Shown here piece after piece: positions 1 through 11,639 of a DNA stretch of 64,000 nt (its first letter is position 1; every line of letters begins with the position of its first letter). Source of the stretch: Vitellaria paradoxa (Eukaryota > Streptophyta > Magnoliopsida > Ericales > Sapotaceae); the NCBI GenBank assembly GCA_019916065.1, contig CM034240.1:40698561-40762560 (forward strand). The letters run 5' to 3'. The notes beneath the pieces are model-generated. The model searched no databases. It was not told where the DNA came from and saw nothing but the letters and a program-made list of their open reading frames with translations. Made by a program: the position numbers and the translations under genes.

Positions 1-1145
1 CCTCAAAATTTTGAGAGCTCTGAGAGTTGGAGCTACCATTGGTGCAAGCACTATTGTTCATTATGGGATTTGAACCCTAATCGCGGATGAGTGGGGCAGA
101 TGCAGTAGGAGATGAGATGAGATGAGATGGGTGTGACCGTGTGGATATATTCCCCTCACATGCGTCTCACGTGACCAATTCTTGCTATGTCATATGCTCA
201 TCAGTTTGCCATTAAGTCCAGCTCAACGTCCGTGGTTATCAATTTGACGAAAGGGAACGGCAAGTGTCTATTTGATTAACGTTGTCAAAGTACATGTGTC
301 AATTTGATATTTAGTTAAGTGTAGGTATCTATTTGATGTTCGGGTCATAGTATAGGGGTTTTTTGAAATTTTTCCAAAAAAAATTAACCTAATATGGATT
401 ATTGATTTAAAAAAAAATTATTTCATTTTGTTTGCATATAATTTTTTCTAAATATTTTGTAAAAAATGTGAATAGTTTTCTAAAAAATTATGAAATAAAA
501 ACAACAAAGTAATTTTAATAAAAAAATATCCCAACAATGCCAAATTAATTAGTAATTAAGCATCTTTTTGATTAAACAAATGCGCCATGAAAATTAATTT
601 TTCAGAGCGGGAGCGTGGAATAAAAGCCAAAATTCAAAAAAAATTTTGAAGTGCACCGTCCTCCATCAAAAACTTTTCAACAAACGGTCAAGATAATCAA
701 AGCCATAATAATTATGTAAAAGACAATTATGCTGATGTATCTATAATGTATATATATATGTTATGTATGTATATATGTATTTGTGTTAAAATATTATGAG
801 CAAAAAATACCATTAACAAAAGCTATTTGACACAAGTTCTTATCCTATAAGGGAATGAGAATAATATAATGCCATCAAGAGGAGCTTTTGATAATTGATA
901 ATTTGTTCTAATTTTCTCTGTTTGTTTATTTTTGAAAATATTAAAAATATAAAATACAAGAAAATTCAAAATCACAAGAAATTATTTTATTAACTTTTAT
1001 TTTTTTATATTAAAAGTATTCCCTCCTTAAATTTAAAGACCTCACAACTCTTCGTATAATTTTATAAAATAGTTTATCTTCGAGAACTTTGTTTTGAGAA
1101 ATAATTTTGCATAAGATTTTTTTTAATTAGAAATTATTAAATTTA

Positions 1146-1188
<43 letters not shown>

Positions 1189-1360
1189 GCTAAACTCTAA
1201 TATGAAAATATATATATATATAATAAAGTACATAAAATTAACATAATCAACCAAATCATTAATTATATATATATATTTTTAGTGAAAGAAAAACAATAGT
1301 TATTTTCTACTTAAATTTTTTTAAATTCTTTTAAAATTTAAAAATTCTTTTTGGTTATAA
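1..1360. other. Gene-free 5' flank, AT-rich
   Basis: No coding region is recognisable. The first 360 bases have mixed composition and include a short GATGA run near 111-130; the rest is AT-rich with long A and T runs. A (TA)n microsatellite lies at about 1149-1185 and shorter TA runs follow. The stretch around 230-370 looks repeat-derived but I cannot assign it to a family. Confidence 0.5.
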
Positions 1361-1611
1361 GGATCGTAGAGGTTATAATAAAAAATTTCACTGTAAGAAC
1401 TATGGGTGAAAAAATAAAAATTTAAATTTAATTGTATTTAATTTAATAATTTTAATTTAATTTAATTAAAAATATTTTTAAAATAAAATAAAATTTAAAA
1501 AAATTTGATTAAAATATAATTAATATAAAATATAAAAAATCACGTCATTAAAGTGTCAACAAATTTAAAACTCCACGCCGCTTACAATAAAATTTTTCAC
1601 TGCAATCCCGA
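1361..1611. mobile_element. Degenerate MULE-type MITE, family C (copy 1)
   Basis: The ends are imperfect inverted copies built around a TTTCACTGNA motif, with a T-rich/A-rich interior and internal words such as a TTTGATTNAAATATAAT stretch. They match four better-preserved copies at 32162, 38000, 39637 and 39967. No clear target duplication remains here. It lies about 420 bp upstream of the C2/GRAM start codon, so it could touch that gene's promoter. Confidence 0.5.
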
Positions 1612-2035
1612 ATCTCATTTTCTACTCAGGAATTATGACGCAGCAAGTTCTACAAATTTAAATAACTTCCAACAACATCTGTATTTTCAAAAATCATAGC
1701 AAGCAACTCCAATGGCTGCTTCGGAGGAAATCCTGTATCTTCAGAAATGGGGGTGAACTTTGACAAAACCCAAACCCAAGAGGCAAAAATCAACCGACTG
1801 TCTCTCTTTAAAAAAACTTTCCATAGTTGCTTATCTCTATAACCTTCCTCCTCGTGTCACTTTCCTCCGACCCCCACGTTTCTCCTTCATGGATTCACCC
1901 ACAAGTTTCTGTCTCTTCCCCGTACACCCACCGCCCCCTCAACGGTTCTTTTCTTCAAATACTCAACACCGCCAAAACCTGAAATTCAATCTCAGACCCC
2001 ACTCTGTTTCAGGGACGACCATAGTTATTCAGAAA
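1612..2035 (+). promoter_or_regulatory. Probable 5' leader of the C2/GRAM gene
   Basis: This stretch is less AT-rich than the flank and runs into the first exon. The reading frame of exon 1 is open upstream to 1760. It contains an in-frame ATG at 1889-1891 that would add 49 residues, and a separate short upstream ORF at 1712-1756 (15 codons with stop). The family's proteins start at the MRLYVYV motif at 2036, so I treat this segment as leader. I see no convincing TATA box, so the transcription start is not placed. Confidence 0.45.
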
Positions 2036-5000
2036 ATGAGGCTATACGTTTACGTATTGGAGGGCAGAGATTTGGCGGCCAAGGACTCGTACGTGAAGCT
2101 TCAGTTGGGGAAGTCCAAGTCCAAGTCCAGGGTTTTGAGAGGAACCACAAACCCGGCTTGGAATGAGGAGTTTGCTTTCAGAGTAGACGACATGGACGAT
2201 GAGCTTGTGGTCTCTGTTTATCACCATGACCATGACTCTGGGTTCTTCAACGTCTCCCGGCGATTTGATGGGTCAGGTTCGGATTACTCCCCGGTCTGTC
2301 GCCGCCGAGGAGAATCAGAATATGCCCCCACTTGGTTTTCTCTTGACAAGCCCAAGTCTTCAAAGTCGATGACCAAAAATTGTGGTTAGTTCCCCTGCCT
2401 CTCTGTTTGGTTCTGGTTAGGGTCTTCTCTTTATAGAACAGATAGGGTCGTTATATGTGTGTGTGTGTGTGTGTGTGTGTGGTTATATATATAAGGTAAA
2501 ATATTTGAACAGTAGGACGATGAAATAGAGCTTAGAACAAATGTCCCTATCAAGGTACTTAATATGAGGATTGTCACATTTGACCCATTTGATTAGGGCA
2601 CTTTATAAATTTTAGAAATCAAATACCTTGGTTTATGGAGAAGACATGACACAGGAAGATTATTATTTGTTTAGCCGGTATATTGCTGATTATTGTTTTA
2701 GGGGTTTCCATAGTGTTTCTTTGATTGGTAAGCTATGTTAGATTTTCTTCATCTTTGGGGCATCTATGAAAATGGTCTCATAGTTCATTTTTAGTATACT
2801 TGCACAGACTTCTTGAAATGATGTAATTGATTTCCCCGATAATGTGACATGGTTCTACTTGTTTCTCATAGCTTAATTCTAAGGATAACGAAATTGAGAG
2901 ATCTTGACGACAGCCTCTAGATCTTAAAATTGACTCGTTTTTAGTTAGTTTGTTGTTTTGTTTCTCAGGGCAAGGGTAAGTATCAGATGTGGGCCTGGAG
3001 GCTAGGTTATTTTCAAATGAAGATCATTTAGAAATGTCTGCTAAAATGGTAGGGTAATTTTAACTTGGTTATTGCAGTGGGATTTGTGATTAGTTATTTA
3101 CTTGTCATATCAAACTCCATGTGTAATACCATCGGCCAATTGAATTTTCAGCTTTCAATGTGACTGCCTAATCCCGGGAACTGAGAGTTTTGTAATGACC
3201 CTTGATCATTACGAGCTTTTTGCTGCTAGAGAAGACCCTCACTAGGAACCGGATTTGTTAGTTGCTTTTGGGAATTGATGAGAGGTCACCAAAATCAATA
3301 TGCATTTATCAGACGAGACTGTCTTCTCTGGGTGCAAGTGCAGCAGACTCGTGATCCTTTGCCATAGTTGAGAAAAAATAATAGAGAATTAGGAGAATGA
3401 GCAATAAATTTCTCATCTCCCTCATATTGTATTTGTACTAATAAATTACAACCGAATTAGGATATAAATCCCATATTAGGAAATGCATCAATTTAGGAAA
3501 TATAAATATGGCTCATAGATTGAATCCTTCAAATCCTCACAACTACTCTAGAATATTCCAAAGATTCCAGCAACCATAAAGTGGCGATTGGGTGGACCAT
3601 TTTAAGCAATTTAATAAAATAAAATAAGATTCGATGGCATTTAGAAAACCACTAATATTCATGAATTGCATGGGTCCAAGTCCCTGGTCTCTCGTGAGAT
3701 TTTTTGTGTCGTATTAGTCATCAAAGCTTACACAAAAAGAGTTGCTCTTGTTTTACCAAAGATGTTTTACCTCATCGATGCAGGGAAAATTCTTCTTGCT
3801 CTTTCACTGCATGGAAGAGGCCAAGACATATCCACTGACCATGTATTATATGAACATCCAATTATTGGAAAGGGGGATTTTAAAGACTGGGAGGGTACCC
3901 ATGATACATGTCAAAATAATTTTTGCACAGCTCCGTCTCGGAAGATTCTTGAGGGAAAACAGATGATAAAATCTATTGCAGGCCGTTTGGAGAGGTTTTT
4001 TAACCGAAGTGAGGATAATTCTAGAAATGAGGATAATTCTAGAAATGATGATTCTTCGGAGCAGTCCACTACACTATCTGACTATGAGGATTGCATGGAA
4101 GAATCTCAATCTTGCTGTAGCTTTGAAGAAGCTTTGGAGAAGATGCAGTCTGTGAGCAATGAAAGAGAAATGCCTATGAACCTGCAAGGGGGCATTCTTC
4201 TTGATCAGACTTATGAGGTACCATCTAAAGATCTCAACTTATTTCTTTTTGAACCCAATTCACAATTCAGGAGAAATCTGGCAGACTTGCAAGGAGCAAC
4301 TGAAATACAAGAGGGACCCTGGATGTGGAAACCAGAAGAAATATCATGTTTAATGCGAGTTGTTACATATACAAAAGCTGCAACAAAGCTAGTAAAGGCT
4401 GTTAAAGCCACCGAGGAGCAAACCTATACAAAGGCAGATGGAAAGGAATTTTCTGTTCATGTAGATGTGAGCACATCAGATGTTCCGTATGGTAATACAT
4501 TTAAGATTCAAATACTCTACAGTATAATGCCTGGGCCACAACTATCTTCAGGAAAAGAATCTTCTCGTCTTGTAATATCCTGGGGAATTAACTTTGTTCA
4601 GAACACTATGATGAAGGGCATGATTGAAGGTGGAGCTCGGCAGGGACTAAAGGAAAGTTTTGATCAGTTTGCCAGCTTGCTGGCTCAGAATGTGAAAACG
4701 TTAAATTCTGAAAATGTATTAGACAAGGATCATATGCTGGGAACTTTGCAAACTGAGAACAAGTCGAATTGGGAGTTGGCAACTGTGTACTTTTGGAATT
4801 TCACTGTGGTTGCTGCTGCTTTTATGTTCTTGTGTGTCTTTGTGCATATTCTGCTTTGTCAGCCTGGAGAGCTGCAAGGATTGGAATTTAATGGTCTTGA
4901 TTTTCCAGATAGTTTTGGAGAACTTATCAGCAGCGGAATTTTAGTCATTCTATTAGAGCGTGTCTATAACATGGTATCACATTTTGTGCAAGCCAGCTTC

Positions 5001-8000
5001 AAAAGAGGTAAACACTGAACAATGTCACTTATATGTTGTTAATCATTCTGAATTTCATGTAAGATCAGAATGTTTGTCATTATTCTGCTGCTTCCTTCTT
5101 ATGATTATTACATCAGCAGGAAGCGATCATGGAATCAAAGCGCAAGGTGATGGATGGGTGCTCACTGTTGCTTTAATTGGAGGGATGAACTTAGCATCGT
5201 TGGATCCAACAGGGTTACCTGATCCCTATGTGGTGTTCACCTGCAATGGTAAAACAAGAGCAAGCTCTGTAAAGCTTCAAACTCTTGATCCTCAATGGAA
5301 TGGTATGAACTTTATTTCCTTTGAACTATTTATTGTGGTTGATTTCACTTAAAATATCCATTGATAAATGTTTGTGCCTGGTTCACGATGCACTTCATGC
5401 AGAGATACTTGAGTTTGATGCTGCTGAAGAACCTCCCTCGGTGTTGGATGTGGAGGTTTTCGATTTTGATGGCCCATTTGATCAGGCTGCCTCACTTGGC
5501 CATGCAGAGATAAATTTCTTAAAACACACATCCACGGAACTCGCAGATTTCTGGGTTCCCCTTGAGGGAAAACTTGCTCAGTCTTCTCAGTCAAAGTTGC
5601 ACCTTAGAATATTTTTGGACAATAACAATGGAGTTGAAACAATTAAAGAATACTTAACAAAGATGGAAAAGGAAGTCGGAAGGAAGGTAATCTTATGTCT
5701 CACATGATTACATAGGTGTTTAAGATAATCTATAGTGGATGGAGTGGGATTGATGGGTCCTCCCTGTATTTGCATTCACCACTCTAGTCACATTCCTTTT
5801 GTTATCTTGACGATTACTGTTTCAATTTGAATGCACTTTGGTTGTTCTATAACTTAAAGAGTCAGTGTCTCACCTAAAGTCTTCATCTAACTCCAAGATA
5901 CGCACTTAACAGTTGAACCTTCGGTCACCTCATAGAAATTCAACGTTCCAAAAGATTTTTGGGCTGCCACCAGAAGAATTTCTCATTAGCGACTTCTCGT
6001 GCTCCTTGAAAAGAAAGATGCCGTTGCAGGTACTAATTACATGTACAATACTTTCAAGTAGAATGTTGGAGTCCTTTGTTCCAATCAATAGCCAACAACT
6101 CAAGAGTAAGTTGAAACTTGGATATCTTTGTTTTAAGCAGTTAAATAACATATGCTACAATGGAGTACAATTTTTTTTTTGTATAGGTAATGATACAATG
6201 GAGTACAATAATCATAAAATAATGGTTATGTATTATGTTTTAAATTTTTGGGGGCCTTCATCTGTCCCATTGAAATTAAATTACCCTACAATGTTTTCAG
6301 TGGCATTTGGGGCAGTAGCATGGGTCTTCACTAGTACCACTCTTGTTGCCTAGTCCAATTCCCTCTTATCTGAACTAGCTACATGCATCTAATTACTATT
6401 GAAATCCATGTATTATAAATCCATATGTCATCATGTTTTGTTCTATGTTGTTGAAACCAGAGATCCAATTTGATCGGGTGGAGTCCTGGAAGTAGCGAAA
6501 AGAAGAAAAATCTAAAAATTTATGGATTTCAGTTTTGCAAGTGAAGAACAATTAAATGTTTGAAGGTTAAAACCATGTACTGGTTTGCTTTTCTTGAATT
6601 TATGGCTACTGGTTCCTTAAAAAGGCACCTGGGAATTTTCAATTTTGTCCATTCTTTTTAAGTGCGACCCTTTGTATGGATGCATATAGAAGGTTAATTT
6701 AGACCGCAAAAAATATTTATTTTTAATTTAATGCAAGACGAATATTAGATTCTCTTGCAAGTTCGATGAAACTTTGCTTAACAAATTAAAGGCATGCATA
6801 AGAGTTACTTTTTTTGTGCCTTTTTTTCATTCATATCACTTATGCTTTCATTTTCAGGATCCACTTTTTATTTTTATTTTTAATTTTTCAAATGGCATTC
6901 TCACCAAACATAGTTATATTGTTTCGAGGGACCATCTGAACCTTTCTATTTGTACACTGTATTATCTCCTTGATGGAGATGAATTTCTTAACTAGCCGCC
7001 TGTGTTCAAGTTTGTAAGGCTTGGATTTGAGACATTGTTTTGATGCAGGGGCGCCTTTTTCTATCTGCAAGAATTGTTGGGTTTTATGCCAACTTGTTTG
7101 GACATAGAACCAAATTTTTCTTTCTTTGGGAGGACATTGATGAAATACAAGTGCTTCCCCCATCTTTAGCATCCATGGGCAGCCCCCAGTTGGTCATGAT
7201 TCTTCGAAAGGATCGAGGTCTTGATGCTAGGCATGGTGCAAAGTCTCAAGATGAAGAAGGCAGGCTTCAGTTCCATTTTATTTCATTTGTGTCATTCAAT
7301 GTAGCTAGTAGGTAGGAATGTTACATATTGATTCTCATACTTCTAGTCAGAGATGAGCGGACAAACATTTGTCATATTTCTGCATTATTTCTTACATAAA
7401 GAGGTGACGAGTCCCTGTCTTATTGTAATAGGACAATCATGGCTTTGTGGAGAACGAGAACACTGACTCCAGATCAGAAAGCGCAAATTGCCGAAGAGCA
7501 ACAGGAAGAAGATGGGAAGTCTGTATTAATAGAAGACACTGGGTCCTGTTTGGTTGCAGAAGATGCAAAGATGTCCAAGGTCTGCTCGGTGGAACTTCCT
7601 GTAAAAGTAAGTGGTCAATGTTTTGCATATTCCACTTCTTATTTGCTTGCTTGCAAGTCCATGGACTATGGAGCTGTATATGAGGTTTGGCAGTTGGGCT
7701 TCATATCATTTTGCAAACCAGCTTGACCATACTGAGGTTCCTCATTTTATTTCTGTTGTTCTATCCACAGGCAGGATTGGAATGAATTCTGTATGAAAAG
7801 TTGTTGTCCTTAAGCCTGTAACCAATGATTCTGGGCTTGTTTAACTTGCAAAGTAGTGAATGCACTACTATCGGCATTGAGCTGTTTAGTCAGGAAATGG
7901 ACCCTGCCATCCAGAAACACTGGGTATAGCCCTTAAAAGTAGAGGCGAAATATAGACAATACCATCAGTTCGTGATTTATATTACAAAATTGGCATTTAT

Positions 8001-9410
8001 TTATTTATTTTTATCCTTTTGCTTCCATTATGAAGAAGGGAAATATATTGTTGTCGATTCCATTATGTGCCCACATGGTAGAAGTTTAGTGGTAAAACTA
8101 CTACCAATTGAAATAGAGGTCATCAGTTCGAATTAAGGGTGGAAACGAACCGAGCCGTTCGCGAGCTACTCGAGCTTGGCTCGAAAAAAAGCTCGATTCG
8201 TGAGTTAAACGAACTCGAACCGAGCTTGGTTTTTGGCTCGTTTTGGATTCGAGTTCGAGCTTTGAGGAGCTCGAGCCTAAAGAAGCTCGGCTCGAAAGCT
8301 CGCGAGCAGGCTCGGTTAGAATAATATATATATTTTTAATAATATTTTTATTATATTTTTTAAATATATTATATTTTAAATTAAAACGACGTCGTTTTGA
8401 TTTAATCGAATTATTCGCGAGCCTAATCGAGCCTAAATTTTTTTTATCGAGCCGAGCTCGAGCCTGTATAAAAGCTCGAATTGAGCTCGAGCTCAAGCTT
8501 AGTATAAAAAGCTTGAGCCGAGCTCGGGCATGTACAAGCTCGGCTCGGTTCGGCTCGTTTCCACCCTAGTTCGAATCCCCCTCAACATCACCTGACTTTT
8601 GGTTCTGATGGAGTTCGTATCTCTAAGGAGTAGTCCCACCAAAGGTGGGGGTACCTCTAGTATAATTAAAAAAGAAAAAAGGAGAGTAATGTTTGTTGAT
8701 TTTGATTCTATTACTTATCTTTGATGATTCTTTTGCTATACACTTTCCCGCTGTGGTATGTGTTCAAAGAATTCGGTTTATTTCCAAGCACTTTTCATAG
8801 AGGTGCTGAAGCTCTGGGGGGGACTGTTGTGCAGATGAAATCGCTGGGGGAAATGTTTGACGGAGGAAACTTGGAGCACAAAGTGATGGGAAAGTCTGGT
8901 TGCTTGGGTTACATCACAACTCCTTGGGAACCGGTAAAGCCAGATGTGTTTGAAAGACGCCTATGTTATAGACTTAACCGCCAGTTTCTCAATTTTTGGA
9001 GGGGAAGTTACCTGCACGCAGCAGAAATTCCCCATCTCAAATGGCTCAGGGTGGATCGTGAACGAGGTTTATGGCCCTGCACGATATCCCGTTCAGCGAT
9101 TACTTCCGCGTAAGTTCCAATAGAGTGCAGGGACATCCGAGGTTGAAATGTTCATATCTTCCGTTGCTTTGATTGCATCTCATTGTAATTCTTGCCTGGC
9201 AGGTCCATTTCAGGTACCAGTTTGAGAACTCTGTTCTTGCTTCTAGCTCATGCAAGTGCGATGTTTATGTCGGTGTCAAATGGCTAAGAAGTACCAAGTT
9301 CCAGGAGAGGATCGCCCCGGAACATAACTGAGAAGTTCGGACGTCGATTGAAGGACGTGTTTGAGTTGGTCGAAAGAGAGATTTTATTAGCAATGGCTCT
9401 GACTGACTGA
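2036..9410 (+). CDS. C2 and GRAM domain protein with two VASt domains (At1g03370 type)
   Basis: Nine exons: 2036-2384, 3784-5007, 5120-5302, 5403-5686, 5913-6029, 7049-7311, 7432-7606, 8835-9109, 9203-9410, all with GT..AG introns. The corrected product is about 1024 aa, the family's usual length (about 1020). Domain order: C2 (about 1-100), VASt (about 253-420), a hydrophobic membrane segment (about 450-475), second C2 (about 535-640; NLAS..DPYV and FDFDGPFD motifs), GRAM (about 690-765; LPPEEFL, FLWEDIDEI), second VASt (about 850-1010). GRAM/VASt proteins bind phosphoinositides, sterols or phosphatidylserine at ER membrane contacts; the exact lipid here is unknown. As read, the frame is broken five times: an extra C at 2256-2258 compensated by a missing C at 2325-2329, then an extra T at 8993-8997, an extra T at 9068-9070 and an extra C at 9315-9318. 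The last three sum to one codon, so the conserved C-terminus returns to frame and ends at the TGA at 9408-9410. Family identity is secure; whether the shifts are real is not. Confidence 0.93.
2456..2481. repeat. (GT)n microsatellite in intron 1
   Basis: A perfect GT run lies 70 bp inside the 1.4-kb first intron of the C2/GRAM gene. The remainder of that intron (2482-3783) is unique-looking AT-rich sequence with no recognisable element. Confidence 0.9.
4011..4046 (+). repeat. In-frame 18-bp tandem duplication in C2/GRAM exon 2
   Basis: An 18-bp unit is repeated exactly, giving two copies of EDNSRN in the acidic, serine-rich linker between the first C2 domain and the first VASt domain. The linker is poorly conserved in the family, so the change is probably neutral. 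It is useful as a lineage marker. Confidence 0.9.
8066..8690 (+). mobile_element. tRNA-derived SINE in intron 7, interrupted
   Basis: The left part has an A-box-like TTTAGTGGTAAAAC segment (about 8086-8099). A B-box-like GTTCGAAT follows, then a body and an A-rich tail (about 8664-8680). The element is split at the B box by the MITE at 8134-8568; without that insertion it would be about 180 bp. Imperfect flanking repeats (about 8048-8065 and 8692-8713, both ending GATTCYATTA) look like a diverged target duplication. It is not a tRNA gene: no cloverleaf or acceptor stem can be folded around it. Confidence 0.6.
8134..8568. mobile_element. hAT-type MITE with 8-bp target duplication
   Basis: The element is 435 bp and begins TAAGGGTGGAAACG and ends CGTTTCCACCCTA. 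It is flanked by the perfect 8-bp direct repeat GTTCGAAT (8126-8133 and 8569-8576). Eight-bp duplications and TAGGG-type ends fit hAT elements. The subterminal parts are dense in GAGC/GCTC palindromic words, and the middle holds a perfect palindrome AAAACGACGTCGTTTT at about 8384-8399. It sits in the B box of the SINE, so it is the younger insertion. It encodes no transposase; the Ser/Arg-rich open frames across it are shadows of the repeats. Confidence 0.85.
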
Positions 9411-9800
9411 CTGACTGACTATTGGGCACTCATTCATCGTTTCCTCTGAAAGACTTGAAAGGTGCTGAGCAAAGGCTAGATTCTTACTTTGTGTGACAAT
9501 GTAAAGGCCTATTTTGCTTCTGGAATCGATGTATCTTTTGTTAGTTCAAGGTCATGTGGCATTGAAAAATTTTTTATGTTTAAATTAAAAAAAAATTGCT
9601 AAATATATGTTATTTTTAAATTCTCACACTTAGTTTTTTTTTGTTCCTTTTACAATAAAATTAAAATAAAATGCATTGAACCTTATGTTGAATCATCGTA
9701 ATATCATCTTAATTTCTCATTCTCTCATCAGTAAACTTTCGCTGTGGGTTATTTCTTGATTTGTCATTTATATTTTATTTTATTTTTAATTCAGTTATTT
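9411..9800. other. 3' flank of the C2/GRAM gene
   Basis: The stop codon lies inside a short (TGAC)n run (about 9401-9419). The following 200 bp are moderately GC-balanced and probably form the 3' UTR. After about 9570 the sequence turns AT-rich. No polyadenylation signal stands out. Confidence 0.4.
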
Positions 9801-9804
9801 TTTT

Positions 9805-9970
9805 TAAGATATCTCAAGGGTTCCGGGTCCAGGTTGTACATATCTCGAGTTAATTCTTGAAGCCTATCAAGTTAACGATCGAAGTGAATCTCTAAGTGGC
9901 CAATTGAAAAGACATCAACCTAGTGGCGACTGGAGAGTAAACTCAGGATCTTATCAGTTGAACTAACCCA
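9805..9970 (-). mobile_element. Degenerate tRNA-derived SINE
   Basis: Read on the - strand, the segment starts GGGTTAGTTCAACTGATAAG, an A-box-like tRNA motif. A B-box-like GAGTTTACTCTCC follows, then a body ending at a T-rich stretch on the + strand (9765-9808) that would be the A tail. The organisation matches plant tRNA-derived SINEs. The B box is degenerate and I could not define a target duplication. Confidence 0.45.
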
Positions 9971-10734
9971 TTATTTTTATTCCATCTATTAATGCTAAAT
10001 AAGGAAAATTTGAGTAAAGATATTTGAATGGGGAAAATTATTGGAGTGAGGAAAGGGGGAATAAACTTCAATTTTCTTTTTTCATTTCAAATACTTACAG
10101 TCATTTTTTTTGGTATTTCTTTAATACTTTTTATCTTTTAATTTATTTCATTTTTTATTTTTATTTTTATTTATTATTTTTACAAGTGATGGATGCTTAA
10201 TCAACACGTCAATCATAGTTGCATTGTTGTTCCCACTCTTATGTACGCATGACAACCAAATCTATTCTAACTTCTTCGGGTTTTAATTTTAAAAATATTT
10301 ATGTCGGAGGAATTTTTATTTCAGATGGAGTAAATATGTAATTATCAATGCACACAATAAATAAAAAATAGTTCTTGGCATTATCTTTCTCCTTTAAAAA
10401 GTAATTTTATTTATTTTTTATTTTATTATTGCTCTTGTGGACGTCAACAATAACTAGGGGAGTCAGACGTCACTATGACTCAAAAAATGTAGTTATGGAT
10501 GATTTGCATGGGAAACATTAGATATACTAAGTCATATACAAGCAATAGCATAAAATTGTTTAAAATTTTCAGATTACGATGAGATAGCTAGAGGCAATTG
10601 TCTTCACTCGTTTTTTAAAAAAATAAAATAAAATATATATTTTTAATTTTTAATACCATTATCTCAATTTATTTTTACTTGTTACCACTCAGTACTCTTG
10701 ATATTCTTCTTTTTGTTTTGTTTTTATCATTTAT

Positions 10735-11045
10735 TATTTATTCAATTTTATATTTTTTTTAGATAAATCTTATCATTTATTTAGATAGATTTTTTTATCA
10801 TTTATCTAATTTAATATTTATTTTCCAGATAGGCATTTTTTATTATCTATTTTTTTTATTCAACTTCAATTTTTTTATTATTTATTTTATCCAACTTTAG
10901 ATTTTTTTAGATAGACCCATCATTTATCCAAGTTTTAGATTTTTTCGCTAGCCCTTATCATATTTAAGATAAACATTTTTCACTTTATTTAAATAGATCA
11001 TATCAATTTATTAGATTTCTTATCTCACCTATTATTTTTCGTCTC
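10735..11045. repeat. Degenerate AT-rich tandem array
   Basis: The array holds about six to seven loosely matching units of roughly 40-50 bp. Each has an AGATA-like core, a TTATCATTTAT segment and a TTTAGATTTTTTT stretch. Unit borders are blurred and the copies have diverged strongly, so this is an old minisatellite. The rest of 9971-11959 holds nothing recognisable except the leader of the next gene. Confidence 0.45.
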
Positions 11046-11639
11046 TGTCACCCATTATTTGCCCAATTCCTTAGGAAAATATTAAAAATATTTGCTCAGT
11101 TCCTTAGAAAAATATTAAAAAATAATTAGACATAGAAACAAGGAAGCAAATTCAACTATGTAAGAACAATCTTATAACTTAAATTAAAGAACAAATAACT
11201 TAACACCAGGTGGGTAAATTCTTTTCAAGAAGGCAAGCTCGTTTTCTAGCCTTGGCTGCCACCTAAATTTGAATATATATATTTAAAATAGGCTATTTAA
11301 AAATTATAAAAATAAATAACTTAGTATTAAAATAAATATTTATTTTGTAAATTTTGAGGATAAAAAGAAAAGAGGAAAAAAATAAGAAAAAAAGAGAAAA
11401 ATTAGCTCGATGATTTCACCAAATTTTAGTGTTTGTCCTGTAATAATATATATAAGCTTCAACATTTCCCCAAACTTTGGTTTGTTCTATAATGGTGTAT
11501 GTATTATATATAGTACTAGACGCTGTCATATACCCGATAAAGAAATTTGATAGGGATGCATAAACAACTAATCGGATGCTCATTTGGCGGGAAATTTTCC
11601 GTCGGATCAATCACCAACCGTTAAATCCACACGGTGTGC

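Noticed and set aside
8070..8140. tRNA gene in intron 7
   Set aside because: Only A- and B-box-like words are present; no acceptor stem or anticodon arm folds, so it is a SINE.
8101..8569. Ser/Arg/Leu-rich open frames on both strands in C2/GRAM intron 7
   Set aside because: They come from the GAGC/GCTC repeats of the hAT MITE, which has a perfect target duplication.
2256..9318. Programmed ribosomal frameshifting in the C2/GRAM gene
   Set aside because: Five shifts in different homopolymers without slippery-heptamer plus pseudoknot context; relatives read straight through.
10735..11045. CRISPR-like array
   Set aside because: Plant nuclear DNA, units are degenerate without constant repeats and unique spacers.
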